DNA of 64,000 nucleotides from Streptomyces glaucescens (GTDB taxonomy: Bacteria > Actinomycetota > Actinomycetes > Streptomycetales > Streptomycetaceae): the NCBI RefSeq assembly GCF_000761215.1, contig NZ_CP009438.1, positions 1,817,501 to 1,881,500 on the forward strand. The letters are read 5' to 3'. The translations under genes were made by a program, and so were the position numbers. The notes below the pieces were generated by a model. The model made no database searches and had not been told where the DNA came from. It worked only from the letters and a program-made list of their open reading frames with translations. Shown piece by piece: positions 49,754-58,128 of this stretch; the first letter of the stretch is position 1; every line of letters begins with the position of its first letter.

Positions 49754-50653
49754 CTAACGGGGTGGTGCAACCACTTTTTCTGCGTCCGGATGTCCGGTCC
49801 GGGTGCCGTGCCCGCGCCCGGAGCGGCCGGGCGGCAGGGTGTTGCCGAGGGGGCGGCGGCGGGGCGCGATCCGGCCCAGGTCGTCCACGGCGACGAGCTG
49901 CGCGGTCCACGGGGCGGACGGCGCGCAGGGCTGGGCGAGCAGCAGCGCCCCGCCGTGCCGGACGGCGCGGGCGGGGGCGAAGGCACAGCCGCGGCGGGCG
50001 GGCAGTACCCAGCGCAGGTCGCCGTCGGCGACGCGGTAGGCGGTGACGCGGCGCGGGGTGACGACCGCGAGCATGTCCCGGCCCAGGGGGCGCAGCACGC
50101 CGGCGCCGCCCCGCGCGCGGAGCCAGCCGGCGGCGGCCGGGAGGGCGCGGTGCCAGCGCACGCGGTGGCCGTCGGTGTCCGTGACGAGCCCGTCGTCCCA
50201 CAGGGTGATCGTCTCCCCGCGCGCGTGCAGCGCGGTCAGCGGGCGCCGGCCGTCGCGGGTGTGCCGCCAGTGGAGCGCGCCGCTGCGGGGGTCGCGGGCC
50301 TCCACGGCGCTCCCGTGGACGCGGGTGCGGACGGCGTGCTCGCCCACCGCGCGCGTGTGCACGCTGAGCCGGTCCCCGAACGGCGCCCGCCGGGCCTCGT
50401 GGGCGGCGGCCAGGAACGGGACGGCGGGGAGGAGGCAGAGCAGCGCGAGGAGCAGCCCGGCGCCACGCCGGTGCGGCCGCGGGTGCGGCCGTCGCGCGGG
50501 GCGGCGGAAGGGGCGCGGCCGCGGGGCGCTTCGGCGGAACGGGAAGGGGCGCCGGGCGAGGGGGCGCCGGGCGGCGCCGGCGGAAACCTCGGCGGGGGCG
50601 TCGCCGGGGGTGCCCCCGGCCGCTTCGGCCGCTCTCCCCGGCGGAAGGACCAC
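49754..50653 (-). CDS. PQQ-like beta-propeller membrane-anchored hypothetical protein
   Basis: A 299-residue protein with an Arg/Pro-rich cytoplasmic N-terminus (about 1-60), one membrane helix (about 63-85, LLLALLCLLPAVPFLAAA) and an extracellular beta-propeller-like part with WD/PQQ-type repeats (SALHWRH-type, GETITLWDDG, YRVADGDLRWVLP). No enzyme motif is seen, so function is unknown. The GTG at 50653 is preceded by GGAAGGGGAAG. A well-placed ATG at 50685 reads a different frame. The stop codon lies within the promoter of the ABC-F leader. Confidence 0.7.
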   Translation of the reverse strand: MVLPPGRAAEAAGGTPGDAPAEVSAGAARRPLARRPFPFRRSAPRPRPFRRPARRPHPRPHRRGAGLLLALLCLLPAVPFLAAAHEARRAPFGDRLSVHTRAVGEHAVRTRVHGSAVEARDPRSGALHWRHTRDGRRPLTALHARGETITLWDDGLVTDTDGHRVRWHRALPAAAGWLRARGGAGVLRPLGRDMLAVVTPRRVTAYRVADGDLRWVLPARRGCAFAPARAVRHGGALLLAQPCAPSAPWTAQLVAVDDLGRIAPRRRPLGNTLPPGRSGRGHGTRTGHPDAEKVVAPPR

Positions 50654-50923
50654 TGCTTCCCCTTCCGGCCCTGGGGTACCGCCATGACAGCGGCAGAGCG
50701 TAGTCGGGCAGGGGGCGGGCGGGCGGACGCCCGGGGAGGGACACGCGGCGCGGGCGGGGGTGTGTCGCCCGTACGGCGGAGGCGGTCGTACGGGTGGCGG
50801 ACGACCCGGGCCGCGGGGCCGGGCCGTTGCGGGCGGTCGCTGCGAGACTGAGGGACGTGGCGGTTCGCGGCGCACGCCGGCGGCCGCCGGCGCACTCGGT
50901 GCCGGGACGAGGGAGTGAGCGAC

Positions 50924-51337
50924 ATGGCAGGCACGGCCGACGGACGTCCGAGCATCTTCCCGACCCTGCTCTACGCGGACGCGAAGGCGGCGATCCGGCA
51001 GCTCACGGAGGCCCTGGGCTTCACCGAGCTGTCGGTGTACGAGGGCGAGGACGGCACGGTGCTGCACGCCGAGCTGGTGCAGGGCAACGGCGCGGTGATG
51101 ATCGGCTCGAAGGGCCGCGGCGGCGTCTTCGACTCGGCGATGGAGGACGCGGGCCCGGCCGGGGTGTACGTCGTCGTGGACGACGTGGACGCGCACCACC
51201 GGCGGGCCGTGGAGCACGGCGTGGAGATCCTGATGCCCCCGACGGACCAGGACTACGGATCGCGGGACTACCTGGCCCGGGACGCCGAGGGCAACGTCTG
51301 GAGCTTCGGGACCTACGCCCCGCAGACCACGGGCTGA
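50924..51337 (+). CDS. VOC (glyoxalase/bleomycin-resistance fold) family protein
   Basis: A 137-residue single VOC domain: TLLYADAKAAIRQLTEALGF, then VLHAELVQGNGAVMIGS, and VYVVVDDVDAHHRRAVEHGVEI, DYGSRDYLARDAEGNVWSFGTY. The usual metal ligands (His/Glu) are only partly present: HAE at about 47 and no terminal Glu, so it may be a non-enzymatic binding protein. Close relatives are annotated as glyoxalase. ATG at 50924 has GGGAG at suitable spacing. Confidence 0.88.
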   Translation: MAGTADGRPSIFPTLLYADAKAAIRQLTEALGFTELSVYEGEDGTVLHAELVQGNGAVMIGSKGRGGVFDSAMEDAGPAGVYVVVDDVDAHHRRAVEHGVEILMPPTDQDYGSRDYLARDAEGNVWSFGTYAPQTTG

Positions 51338-51379
51338 GCCGACGGGCCGGGCCCCGCCCCCTCGGTGCCCCGGCCGGTC

Positions 51380-52813
51380 TCAGCTGCCTCCGGTGTGCAC
51401 CTGGAAGGCCGCCCGCCGCACCGCCTTGGCGAGGGCGGGGTCGGGGTGGGCCGCGGCCAGCGCGACCAGCACCTGCACCGTGCGGGGGTGGCCGACGGCC
51501 CGCACCTCGTCGAGCAGCGCGGGCACGGTCGGCTGCACCGCGGACTCCAGGTGCCGGACCAGCATCGGCGCCTCGCCGTGGTCGGCCACCGCGGCGGCCG
51601 TGTCGACCCAGAGCCAGGTGGCCTCCTCCCGGGTCAGCACCTCGTGGGCGTCCTCGGGGTCGGTTCCCTCGTGCTCGGCGAGCCACAGCAGCGCGTACGG
51701 CCGCAGCGTCGGCTCCGTCAGCACGGCGCGCACATCGGGCTCCGCGGGGGCGCCGACCACCCGCAGCGCCTCGAAGGCGAGGCCGCGCAGCAGGGCGTCG
51801 TCGCCGCGGGCGGCGTCCAGCAGCTCGGTGACGGCGCTGCCGACGGGGCGGGCGGCGAGCCACGCCCGGTACTCGGCGCGGGCCGCGTTGGGACGCAGCT
51901 GGGCGCAGCCGCGCAGCATGTCCTCGGCGGCGGCCTCGATGTTGCCGGCGGGGCTCTGGGCGGCGACGCAGATCTGCTCCAGCTTGACCCAGACCGCCCA
52001 GCTGCCCAGCGGGGTCAGGGTGGCCTGGCCGTCGCCGCAGGTGAGGGCGCCGACACAGGACAGGGCGTGCAGGGCCCAGTCGAGCAGCGGGGCGAGTTCG
52101 GCGTCGGCCGGGTCCGCGGGCTGTTCGAGGCCGGTGGCGGCGGCGGTGGCGGGGCGCGCGGGTTCGCGCTGGGGGCCGTACGGCACTTCGCAGCGCTCGG
52201 TGCGCAGCTCCCGCACCCGCTGCTGGAGCAGGTCGAGCAGCTGCTCGACGGGGACGGGCCCGGCGGAGAGCTGGAGGAAGGAGAGCACCTGCGGCATGGC
52301 CGAGACGACCTCGGCGACCGCGGCCGGCTCGTGGCCCGCGGGTTCCGGGTGGGCGAGCGACCAGGCGTCGAACAGGGCGACCCAGCCGCGCAGTACGGCG
52401 CTGTCGTCGCGGTCCCAGGCGCGCAGCCGCCAGCCGGGGCGGGCGCTGTCGCCGTGCACCTCGACGAGGCCGGCCAGCCGGGCGGTGTCCCAGTCGGCGC
52501 GGACCTGGGCCGGGGTCAGTCCCAGCTCGCGGGCGGCGCGTTCGGCGGTCGCGTCGGCGAGGGTGGCCTTGCCGTCGGAGGTCCCGCCCGTTCGGCCGGG
52601 CCGCAGGGCGGTGTCGGCCCAGCGGGCGACACGGGCGGCGCCGGCCAGCCTGGAGCGTGCCATTCCGGCCAGCTCCGAGGGGGCCGGGGTGCCCTCCGGC
52701 GGGCGCGGGGCGGGGCGGCGGGCGCGCCGCTGGTTCATCGCTCGGGGGGCGGCGGCCAGGGGTCGCGGGCGGACGAGTCGAAGCCTGGAGTCGCGCGGGA
52801 TACGGGACGTCAC
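51380..52813 (-). CDS. Conserved actinobacterial hypothetical protein
   Basis: A 477-residue, mainly helical cytoplasmic protein. The N-terminal 45 residues are Arg/Pro-rich. A region at about 80-150 (TLADATAERAARELGLTPAQVRADWDTARLAGLVEV) looks like a winged-helix module, and the rest consists of helical pairs that resemble HEAT-like repeats near the C-terminus (AFEALRVVGAPAEPDVRAVL, VQVLVALAAAHPDPALAKAV). I do not recognise a named family. The GTG at 52813 is chosen because the 48 nt before it is unusually T-rich for coding sequence; a GTG at 52861 is an alternative. Confidence 0.72.
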   Translation of the reverse strand: MTSRIPRDSRLRLVRPRPLAAAPRAMNQRRARRPAPRPPEGTPAPSELAGMARSRLAGAARVARWADTALRPGRTGGTSDGKATLADATAERAARELGLTPAQVRADWDTARLAGLVEVHGDSARPGWRLRAWDRDDSAVLRGWVALFDAWSLAHPEPAGHEPAAVAEVVSAMPQVLSFLQLSAGPVPVEQLLDLLQQRVRELRTERCEVPYGPQREPARPATAAATGLEQPADPADAELAPLLDWALHALSCVGALTCGDGQATLTPLGSWAVWVKLEQICVAAQSPAGNIEAAAEDMLRGCAQLRPNAARAEYRAWLAARPVGSAVTELLDAARGDDALLRGLAFEALRVVGAPAEPDVRAVLTEPTLRPYALLWLAEHEGTDPEDAHEVLTREEATWLWVDTAAAVADHGEAPMLVRHLESAVQPTVPALLDEVRAVGHPRTVQVLVALAAAHPDPALAKAVRRAAFQVHTGGS

Positions 52814-53039
52814 GGGGGCAGTCTTCCGGTTGACGGTCCGAAAACCCAAACGGAATGTCACGGGGGGCGACGGGACTGGCCAAGGGGCCGGGCCCGTAGG
52901 GGGCCGAAGGGCGTGAACCGGACAGTGGTACGGCGTTAAACGGAATCACCACCACCGGGTGAGGCGGGGAGGCCGTGCGGGCCCGGCCGAGGCGCCGGCG
53001 GAACAGCCGGCCTCGGGCCCGCGGGACAGCCGGGAAGGC

Positions 53040-54167
53040 TCACATGAAAGGCGTCAGGAAGCGGCGGAGGGCTTCCTCGTACGCCTCGGGGTCGGCGTTC
53101 CACATGGCGCCGTGCGGGGCCTGCGGGACCGTGCGGAGGGCGACCAGGCCGGGGCGGCTCGCGGCGAGCCGCCGGGAGTACTCCCAGGGCGCCACCGTGT
53201 CGCCGGGGCCGTGGAAGATCAGCACCGGCACGGTCAGGTCCGCGGCGCGGGCGGTCTCGTCGACCCGGTCGCCGAGCATGCCGGTGCGGCCCTGCGCGGC
53301 GCGCACGGCGAGCGGCAGCAGGGCGCCGGGGGTGCGGCGGGCGGCGGCCAGGGCGCGCAGCGTGGACTCCCAGTGCAGCACCGGGGAGTCCAGCACCAGT
53401 GCGGCGATCCGGTCGCGGACGGTGGAGTGCGCGGCGGCCCGCAGGGCCATGGTGGCTCCGGTGGACCAGCCGTGCAGGACGACGCGCTCGGCGCCGTGCG
53501 AGACGGCGTGGCGGATGGCGGCGTCCAGGTCGCGCCACTCGCTCTCGCCGAAGTGGTTCAGGCCGTCCGCGGGGCGCGGCGCGCCGAGGTCGCCGCGGTA
53601 GGCGGGGTCCAGGACCGGGAAGCGGTGGCGGTGCAGGAACTCCATGAGGTTCATGGGGTGCTCCCGGGTGGCGCCGAGGCCGTGCACCGTGATGACCCAG
53701 GTGTCCCGGGCGCCGGGCAGGAACCAGGCGGGCAGGATGCCCAGCTCACCGGGGACGTCGACGTCGGTGTGGTCGAGGCCGAGCGCGGAGCGCGGGTCGC
53801 CGATGTGCGCGTTCGGAGTCAGCCGGACCTTGTCGCCGGGCTCCAGGGTGCCGTGGGTGACGCGGTGCAGCCGGCGGACGACGGTGTCGGCGGGGTGCGG
53901 GGCGGTGTCCAGGACGGGTCCGACGACCGCGTGCATGCCGTTCCCGGCGAGACCGTAGGTGCCCGGGCGCAGGGAGGCCAGGTCCCTGGTGAGGGTGATG
54001 CGGCCGGCGGCCGTGGCGTGCACCGTGAGCCGGGGTTCGGTCGGCAGCGGACGGCCCGGGGGCGCCTTGAGCGCGGCGTCGCTGGCGAACCGGCCGGCGG
54101 CCACCGCGGCGGCACCGGCGACTGTCACGGCGGTGACGGCAGCGGCCGTCGCTTTGACAGAGCGCAC
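53040..54167 (-). CDS. Alpha/beta hydrolase with N-terminal membrane anchor
   Basis: A 375-residue hydrolase. A signal/anchor helix (about 4-26, ATAAAVTAVTVAGAAAVAAG) precedes about 120 residues of unknown fold, followed by an alpha/beta-hydrolase domain (about 150-375). The nucleophile is Ser in GWSTGA; the acid is probably Asp in FHGPGDTVAPW and the His in PQAPHGAMW. It keeps the HGLG oxyanion motif. Substrate is unknown; membrane-associated or extracytoplasmic location is likely. Start GTG 54167 gives the hydrophobic N-terminus. Confidence 0.85.
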   Translation of the reverse strand: MRSVKATAAAVTAVTVAGAAAVAAGRFASDAALKAPPGRPLPTEPRLTVHATAAGRITLTRDLASLRPGTYGLAGNGMHAVVGPVLDTAPHPADTVVRRLHRVTHGTLEPGDKVRLTPNAHIGDPRSALGLDHTDVDVPGELGILPAWFLPGARDTWVITVHGLGATREHPMNLMEFLHRHRFPVLDPAYRGDLGAPRPADGLNHFGESEWRDLDAAIRHAVSHGAERVVLHGWSTGATMALRAAAHSTVRDRIAALVLDSPVLHWESTLRALAAARRTPGALLPLAVRAAQGRTGMLGDRVDETARAADLTVPVLIFHGPGDTVAPWEYSRRLAASRPGLVALRTVPQAPHGAMWNADPEAYEEALRRFLTPFM

Positions 54168-54301
54168 GGGTCCAGTGTCCGGGCGAGGACGACGGGCGGC
54201 CAGTGGGGCGACGTGTTCCGGGTGAGTCTTTTCTCCCCGGGGCGGGGCGCCGTACGGCATCCGGGAGGGGGGCGCCCCCGGGCCGTCCGGGACCTTCCGG
54301 G

Positions 54302-55027
54302 TCAGCCGCGCTGTCCGTAGCCCTGGAGTCGTCGGGCGACGTCCGCGAGCTGGTCCGCGGACAGCAGGGACGGGGTCAGGCCGGGTACGGAGGACGCGGT
54401 GAGCCAGAGGCGGCACATCCACTCGAGCTGCGCCGTGCGGTCGTAGGCCTGGTCGAGGGTGGTGCCGTAGGTGATCGTGCCGTGGTTCTGCAGCAGGCAG
54501 CCGGAGCGTCCTTCGAGGGCGCGGAGCATGTTCCCGGCGAGGGCCTCGGTGCCGTAGGCGGCGTAGGGGGCGACCCGGACGGGTCCGCCGAGGGCGGCGG
54601 TCATGTAGTGGATCGCCGGGAGTTCGGGGACGAGCGTCGAGACGGCCGTCGCGTGCACCGCGTGGGTGTGGACGACGGCGCGGGCGCCGGTGTGGCGGTA
54701 GACGGCGAGGTGCACGGGCAGTTCGCTCGTCGGGACGAGGGTGCCGCGCACCTGGCGGCCGTCGAGGTCGACCGCGGTGAGGTCGTCGGGGGTGAGCCGG
54801 TCGTAGGGCACGCCCGACGGTGTGACCAGGACGGTGTCGCCGACCCGGACGGACACGTTGCCGGAGGTGCCGACGACCAGCCCGTCGGCGACGGTGCGCC
54901 GGGCCGTCGCGACCAGGGCCCGCCAGGCGCGGGCCATCTCCCGGGGCACCTCGCCCGCCCGCGGCTCCGCCCCGCCCGGCGCGTCCGCACGGCTGTCGTC
55001 CCGCTGGTCACCTCGCTGCTCGGTCAT
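54302..55027 (-). CDS. Class II aldolase/adducin family protein
   Basis: A 241-residue zinc aldolase-type protein related to fuculose-phosphate aldolase. Key residues are present: GNVSVR, the catalytic Glu102 in TSELP, zinc ligands His120 and His122 in VVHTHAVH and His182 in QNHGT. The substrate is a phosphorylated sugar or methylthioribulose-type intermediate, not further resolvable. ATG at 55027. It is divergent from the Pit gene; a PHO box lies in the shared region, closer to pit. Confidence 0.9.
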   Translation of the reverse strand: MTEQRGDQRDDSRADAPGGAEPRAGEVPREMARAWRALVATARRTVADGLVVGTSGNVSVRVGDTVLVTPSGVPYDRLTPDDLTAVDLDGRQVRGTLVPTSELPVHLAVYRHTGARAVVHTHAVHATAVSTLVPELPAIHYMTAALGGPVRVAPYAAYGTEALAGNMLRALEGRSGCLLQNHGTITYGTTLDQAYDRTAQLEWMCRLWLTASSVPGLTPSLLSADQLADVARRLQGYGQRG

Positions 55028-55198
55028 GACGCGATCCTGCCAGGCGCAGCCGTGTCCGCGAACCGCCGGGCGCGGGCCGCGGGGGGCGCCGGGGGGGCCG
55101 CCGGGGGGTCTGCCGCGACGCCCTGGGCGGGCCGGAGTGGCGGGACGTCGGCGGGGGTGCGCGGCCCGGGCGCGAGTGACACCGTGATGCCCTTCCCA

Positions 55199-55231
55199 GT
55201 TCACCTTGCGTTCATCTGCGTTACCTACGTT
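55199..55231 (+). promoter_or_regulatory. PHO box (PhoP-binding direct repeats)
   Basis: Two excellent 11-nt direct repeat units, GTTCACC-TTGC (55199-55209) and GTTCATC-TGCG (55210-55220), are followed by a degenerate unit TTACCTACGTT (55221-55231). The streptomycete PHO box consists of GTTCACC-like repeats every 11 nt. It lies 37 nt before the pit coding start and should mediate phosphate-starvation control. Confidence 0.85.
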
Positions 55232-55267
55232 CGACCAGCCAATGACCTCGAACGATTGCCTGGGTAA

Positions 55268-56527
55268 ATGGAAGGCATCTCGCTGATCCTCGCGATTGTG
55301 GTGGTAACCGCACTCGCGTTCGATTTCACGAACGGTTTCCACGACACCGCCAACGCGATGGCCACCACCATCTCGACCGGTGCGCTCAAGCCGAAGGTCG
55401 CGGTGGCCATGTCCGCCGTCCTCAACCTCGTCGGCGCCTTCCTCTCGGTGGAAGTCGCCAACACCATCTCCAAGGGCCTGGTCGACGAGAGCGGCATACG
55501 TCCCGAGGTCATCTTCGCGGCGCTGGTCGGCGCCATCCTGTGGAACCTGCTGACCTGGCTGGTGGGGCTGCCGTCCTCCTCCTCGCACGCCCTCATGGGC
55601 GGCCTCGTCGGCGCCACCATCGCCTCCGCGGGCGTCGGCGCCGTCCACGGCGACGTGCTGGTCACCAAGGTGCTGATCCCGGCGATCGCCGCCCCGCTGG
55701 TGGCGGGCGTCGCCGCGATGATCGCGGCCCGGCTGACCTACACCCTCGGCAGGAAGGCCGACGGCAAGGCCGCGGCCAAGGGCTACCGGGCCGGGCAGAT
55801 CGCCTCCGCGGGCCTGGTCTCCCTCGCCCACGGCACCAACGACGCCCAGAAGACGATGGGCATCATCACCCTCGCCCTGGTCGCCGGCGGCAGCCTCGCC
55901 CCCGACTCCGACCCGCCCATGTGGGTCATCCTCTCCGCGGGCGTCGCCATCGCCCTCGGCACCTACCTCGGTGGCTGGCGCATCATCCGCACCATGGGCA
56001 AGGGCCTCACCGACCTCCAGCCGCAGCAGGGCTTCGCCGCCCAGACCAGCGCCGCGACGGTCATCCTGGCCTCCTCCCACCTCGGCTTCTCCCTCTCCAC
56101 CACGCACTCGGTCTCCGGTGCGGTGATGGGCGCGGGCCTGGGCCGCAAGGGCGGTGTGGTCCGCTGGTCCACCGCGACCCGGATGTTCGTCGCCTGGGGC
56201 CTGACCCTGCCGGCCGCCGCGCTGGTCGGCGCGCTCGCCGAGTGGGTGACCGGCTTCGGCGACTGGGGCACCGCGGTCGTCGCGGTCTTCCTCGTCGGCT
56301 CCAGCTTCGCGATCTGGAAGGTGTCCCGGCGCGAGGTCGTCGACCACACCAACGTCAACGACGTCGACGAGGCCGCCGAGCAGGAGCCGCCCGGCGTGGT
56401 GACCACCGCCATGGCCGCCGTGACGCCGCCGCCGACCGCCGCCGCGGCCGAGGAGCTGGCGGCCACCATCCCGGCCCCCGCCTCGCACGCCGGCTCGGAC
56501 CCGGCGCCTTCGCAGGCCGCGGTCTGA
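55268..56527 (+). CDS. pit: Low-affinity inorganic phosphate transporter, Pit family
   Basis: A 419-residue PiT-family symporter with about 10-12 helices. Both family signatures are seen: GFHDTANAMATTISTGAL at about 23-40 and the repeat HGTNDAQKTMGII at about 200. A disordered Pro/Ala-rich tail follows residue 360. From the S. coelicolor gene order I take it to be pitH2, known as PhoP-dependent, which agrees with the PHO box. The start ATG 55268 has weak SD (GGGTAA). A 73-residue membrane protein gene follows after 31 nt. Confidence 0.95.
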   Translation: MEGISLILAIVVVTALAFDFTNGFHDTANAMATTISTGALKPKVAVAMSAVLNLVGAFLSVEVANTISKGLVDESGIRPEVIFAALVGAILWNLLTWLVGLPSSSSHALMGGLVGATIASAGVGAVHGDVLVTKVLIPAIAAPLVAGVAAMIAARLTYTLGRKADGKAAAKGYRAGQIASAGLVSLAHGTNDAQKTMGIITLALVAGGSLAPDSDPPMWVILSAGVAIALGTYLGGWRIIRTMGKGLTDLQPQQGFAAQTSAATVILASSHLGFSLSTTHSVSGAVMGAGLGRKGGVVRWSTATRMFVAWGLTLPAAALVGALAEWVTGFGDWGTAVVAVFLVGSSFAIWKVSRREVVDHTNVNDVDEAAEQEPPGVVTTAMAAVTPPPTAAAAEELAATIPAPASHAGSDPAPSQAAV

Positions 56528-56558
56528 ACCCCGCGCACCAGGTACGTAAGGAATCAGC

Positions 56559-56780
56559 ATGAAGATCGACTGGGCGGCCCTCGGCTCCGTCTTCGGCGTC
56601 AGCCTCGTGGTCACCGTGGCTCTCGTGGCCCTGTTCACCCTCGGCATCACCGGCCTGTCCCGCCGCGAGCGCGCGGCGGCGCAGGGCGGCTCGGCGCCGC
56701 TCGCGGTCACCGGTGCGTACGCGTGCTTCGCGGCGTGCGCGGCGGCGGTGGCGTACGGGATCTACCTGATCGTGGCCTGA
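56559..56780 (+). CDS. Small two-helix membrane protein downstream of pit
   Basis: A 73-residue protein with two membrane helices (about 10-32 and 48-71) and a short basic loop (SRRERAAAQ) between them. It follows pit at 31 nt with its own RBS (AAGGAATC) and is closed by a terminator, so it is in the same PhoP-controlled unit. An accessory role in phosphate uptake is inferred from position only. Confidence 0.8.
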   Translation: MKIDWAALGSVFGVSLVVTVALVALFTLGITGLSRRERAAAQGGSAPLAVTGAYACFAACAAAVAYGIYLIVA

Positions 56781-56798
56781 GCGGGGCACCGCCCGGGC

Positions 56799-56842
56799 GA
56801 GGGGCGGGCGCGGGACGGCATGTCCCGTGCCCGCCCCTCTTT
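56799..56842 (+). terminator. Terminator of the pit operon
   Basis: GAGGGGCGGGCGCGGGAC (56799-56816) pairs with GTCCCGTGCCCGCCCCTC (56822-56839), one G-U pair, then TTT. Strong GC-rich stem. Confidence 0.85.
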
Positions 56843-56904
56843 CGCGCCCCGGCTCACGCGGGCTCGTGTGGGGTTCTGCACACTCCCCCCTCGCAGGTCA
56901 ACGG

Positions 56905-57056
56905 CAAGTTGACGGGTGTTCCGGCCCCGTGGTGGACTGCCGGAGCCATGTACGGCGGCAGGAGAGGAAGCCCGGTGCGAATCCGGCGCGGTCCCGCCAC
57001 TGTGACCGGGGAGCGACCCCGGGAGCCAGGAACTCTCACCGCCGGTCTCGTCGAAC
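56905..57056 (+). promoter_or_regulatory. Cobalamin (B12) riboswitch
   Basis: Conserved blocks are in the right order: GAGGAAGCCCGGTGCGAATC at 56963-56982, GCGGTCCCGCCACTGTGA at 56988-57005, and the B12-box region GAGCCAGGAACTCTC at about 57022-57037. The element sits 130 nt before cobD and should repress the cob operon when adenosylcobalamin is abundant. The rest of the gap (57057-57186) is expression platform; I do not see an obvious T-tailed terminator, so control of translation is as likely as of transcription. Confidence 0.95.
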
Positions 57057-57186
57057 CAGGGCGCGGACACCCTGAGTGAGGACATAACGCGATGCTCGGC
57101 TGCCGCCGTACGAGGTTGAGGTTCAGCGCCACAGGTACCGCCGCCGGTACCGGGGCCCTGCCCGCTCCCGCGGCCGGCTGAGCCCG

Positions 57187-58128
57187 ATGCGTGCCGATCG
57201 CGTCTTCGCGTACGGCGCCGCCGCCGGACTCCTCGGCGACCTGCTCCTCGGCGATCCGCGCCGCGGGCATCCGGTCGCCGCGTTCGGGCGAGCCGCGGGC
57301 GCCGTCGAACACGTGCTGTACCGCGACCACCGCGGCCGGGGCGCGCTGCACGCCCTCGTGTGCGCCGGCGGTGCCGTGGCGCTGGGGGCGGCCGTCTCCC
57401 GCCTCGTGCGCTCCTCCCCCGCCGCCTCCGTCGCACTGACCGGCGCCGCCACCTGGGCCGTCGTCGGCGGAACGTCGCTGGCGCGCGAGGCGGCCGCCAT
57501 CGGGCGGGCCCTGGAGGCCGGCGACGTCGAGGCCGCCCGGCAGCGGCTGCCGCACCTGTGCGGGCGGGACCCGCAGGCGCTCGACGCGGACGGCATCGCC
57601 CGGGCCGTCGTCGAGTCGGTCGCCGAGAACACCTCCGACGCCGTGGTGGGCGCGCTGGTGTGGGGGGCCGTCGGCGGGGTGCCGGGGCTGCTCGGCTTCC
57701 GGGCCGTCAACACGCTGGACGCCATGGTCGGTCACAGGTCGCCCCGCTACCGGCGCTACGGATGGGCGTCCGCCCGGCTCGACGACCTCGCGGGCTGGCC
57801 GGGGGCACGGCTGACCGCCGCACTGGCCGCCGCGGCCGGCGGCGATCCGCGCGGTGCCGTGCGGGCCTGGCGCGCCGACGCCCGCAAGCACCCGAGCCCC
57901 AACGCGGGGCCCGTGGAGGCCTCGTTCGCGGGGGCGCTCGGGGTGCGGCTGGGCGGGACGCTGTCCTACGGGGGGCGCGTGGAGCACCGGCCCGTGCTGA
58001 ACACCCAGGGGCGTGCCGTGCGGGTCACCGACATCCCGCGGGCCGTACGGCTCTCGCGGCGTGTGAGCTGGCTGGCGCTCGGCGTGTGCGCGGGCGCACG
58101 CCTTCTCGGGAAGGGGCGTAATCGATGA
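57187..58128 (+). CDS. cobD: Adenosylcobinamide-phosphate synthase (CobD/CbiB)
   Basis: A 313-residue membrane protein that attaches aminopropanol (or its phosphate) to adenosylcobyric acid. Signatures: LLGDPRRGHPV near the N-terminus, VAENTSDAVVGALVWGAVGGVPGLLGFRAVNTLDAMVGHRSPRY and WASARLDDLAGWPGARLTA. Three to four membrane helices surround these. First gene after the B12 riboswitch. It overlaps cobQ by 4 nt (ATGA). The synthetic name cobD here means the Pseudomonas usage (CbiB), not Salmonella CobD. Confidence 0.95.
   Translation: MRADRVFAYGAAAGLLGDLLLGDPRRGHPVAAFGRAAGAVEHVLYRDHRGRGALHALVCAGGAVALGAAVSRLVRSSPAASVALTGAATWAVVGGTSLAREAAAIGRALEAGDVEAARQRLPHLCGRDPQALDADGIARAVVESVAENTSDAVVGALVWGAVGGVPGLLGFRAVNTLDAMVGHRSPRYRRYGWASARLDDLAGWPGARLTAALAAAAGGDPRGAVRAWRADARKHPSPNAGPVEASFAGALGVRLGGTLSYGGRVEHRPVLNTQGRAVRVTDIPRAVRLSRRVSWLALGVCAGARLLGKGRNR

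Noticed and set aside
56963..56985. A tRNA-like GGTGCGAATCC segment
   Set aside because: It is part of the cobalamin riboswitch core; no acceptor or anticodon stems surround it.
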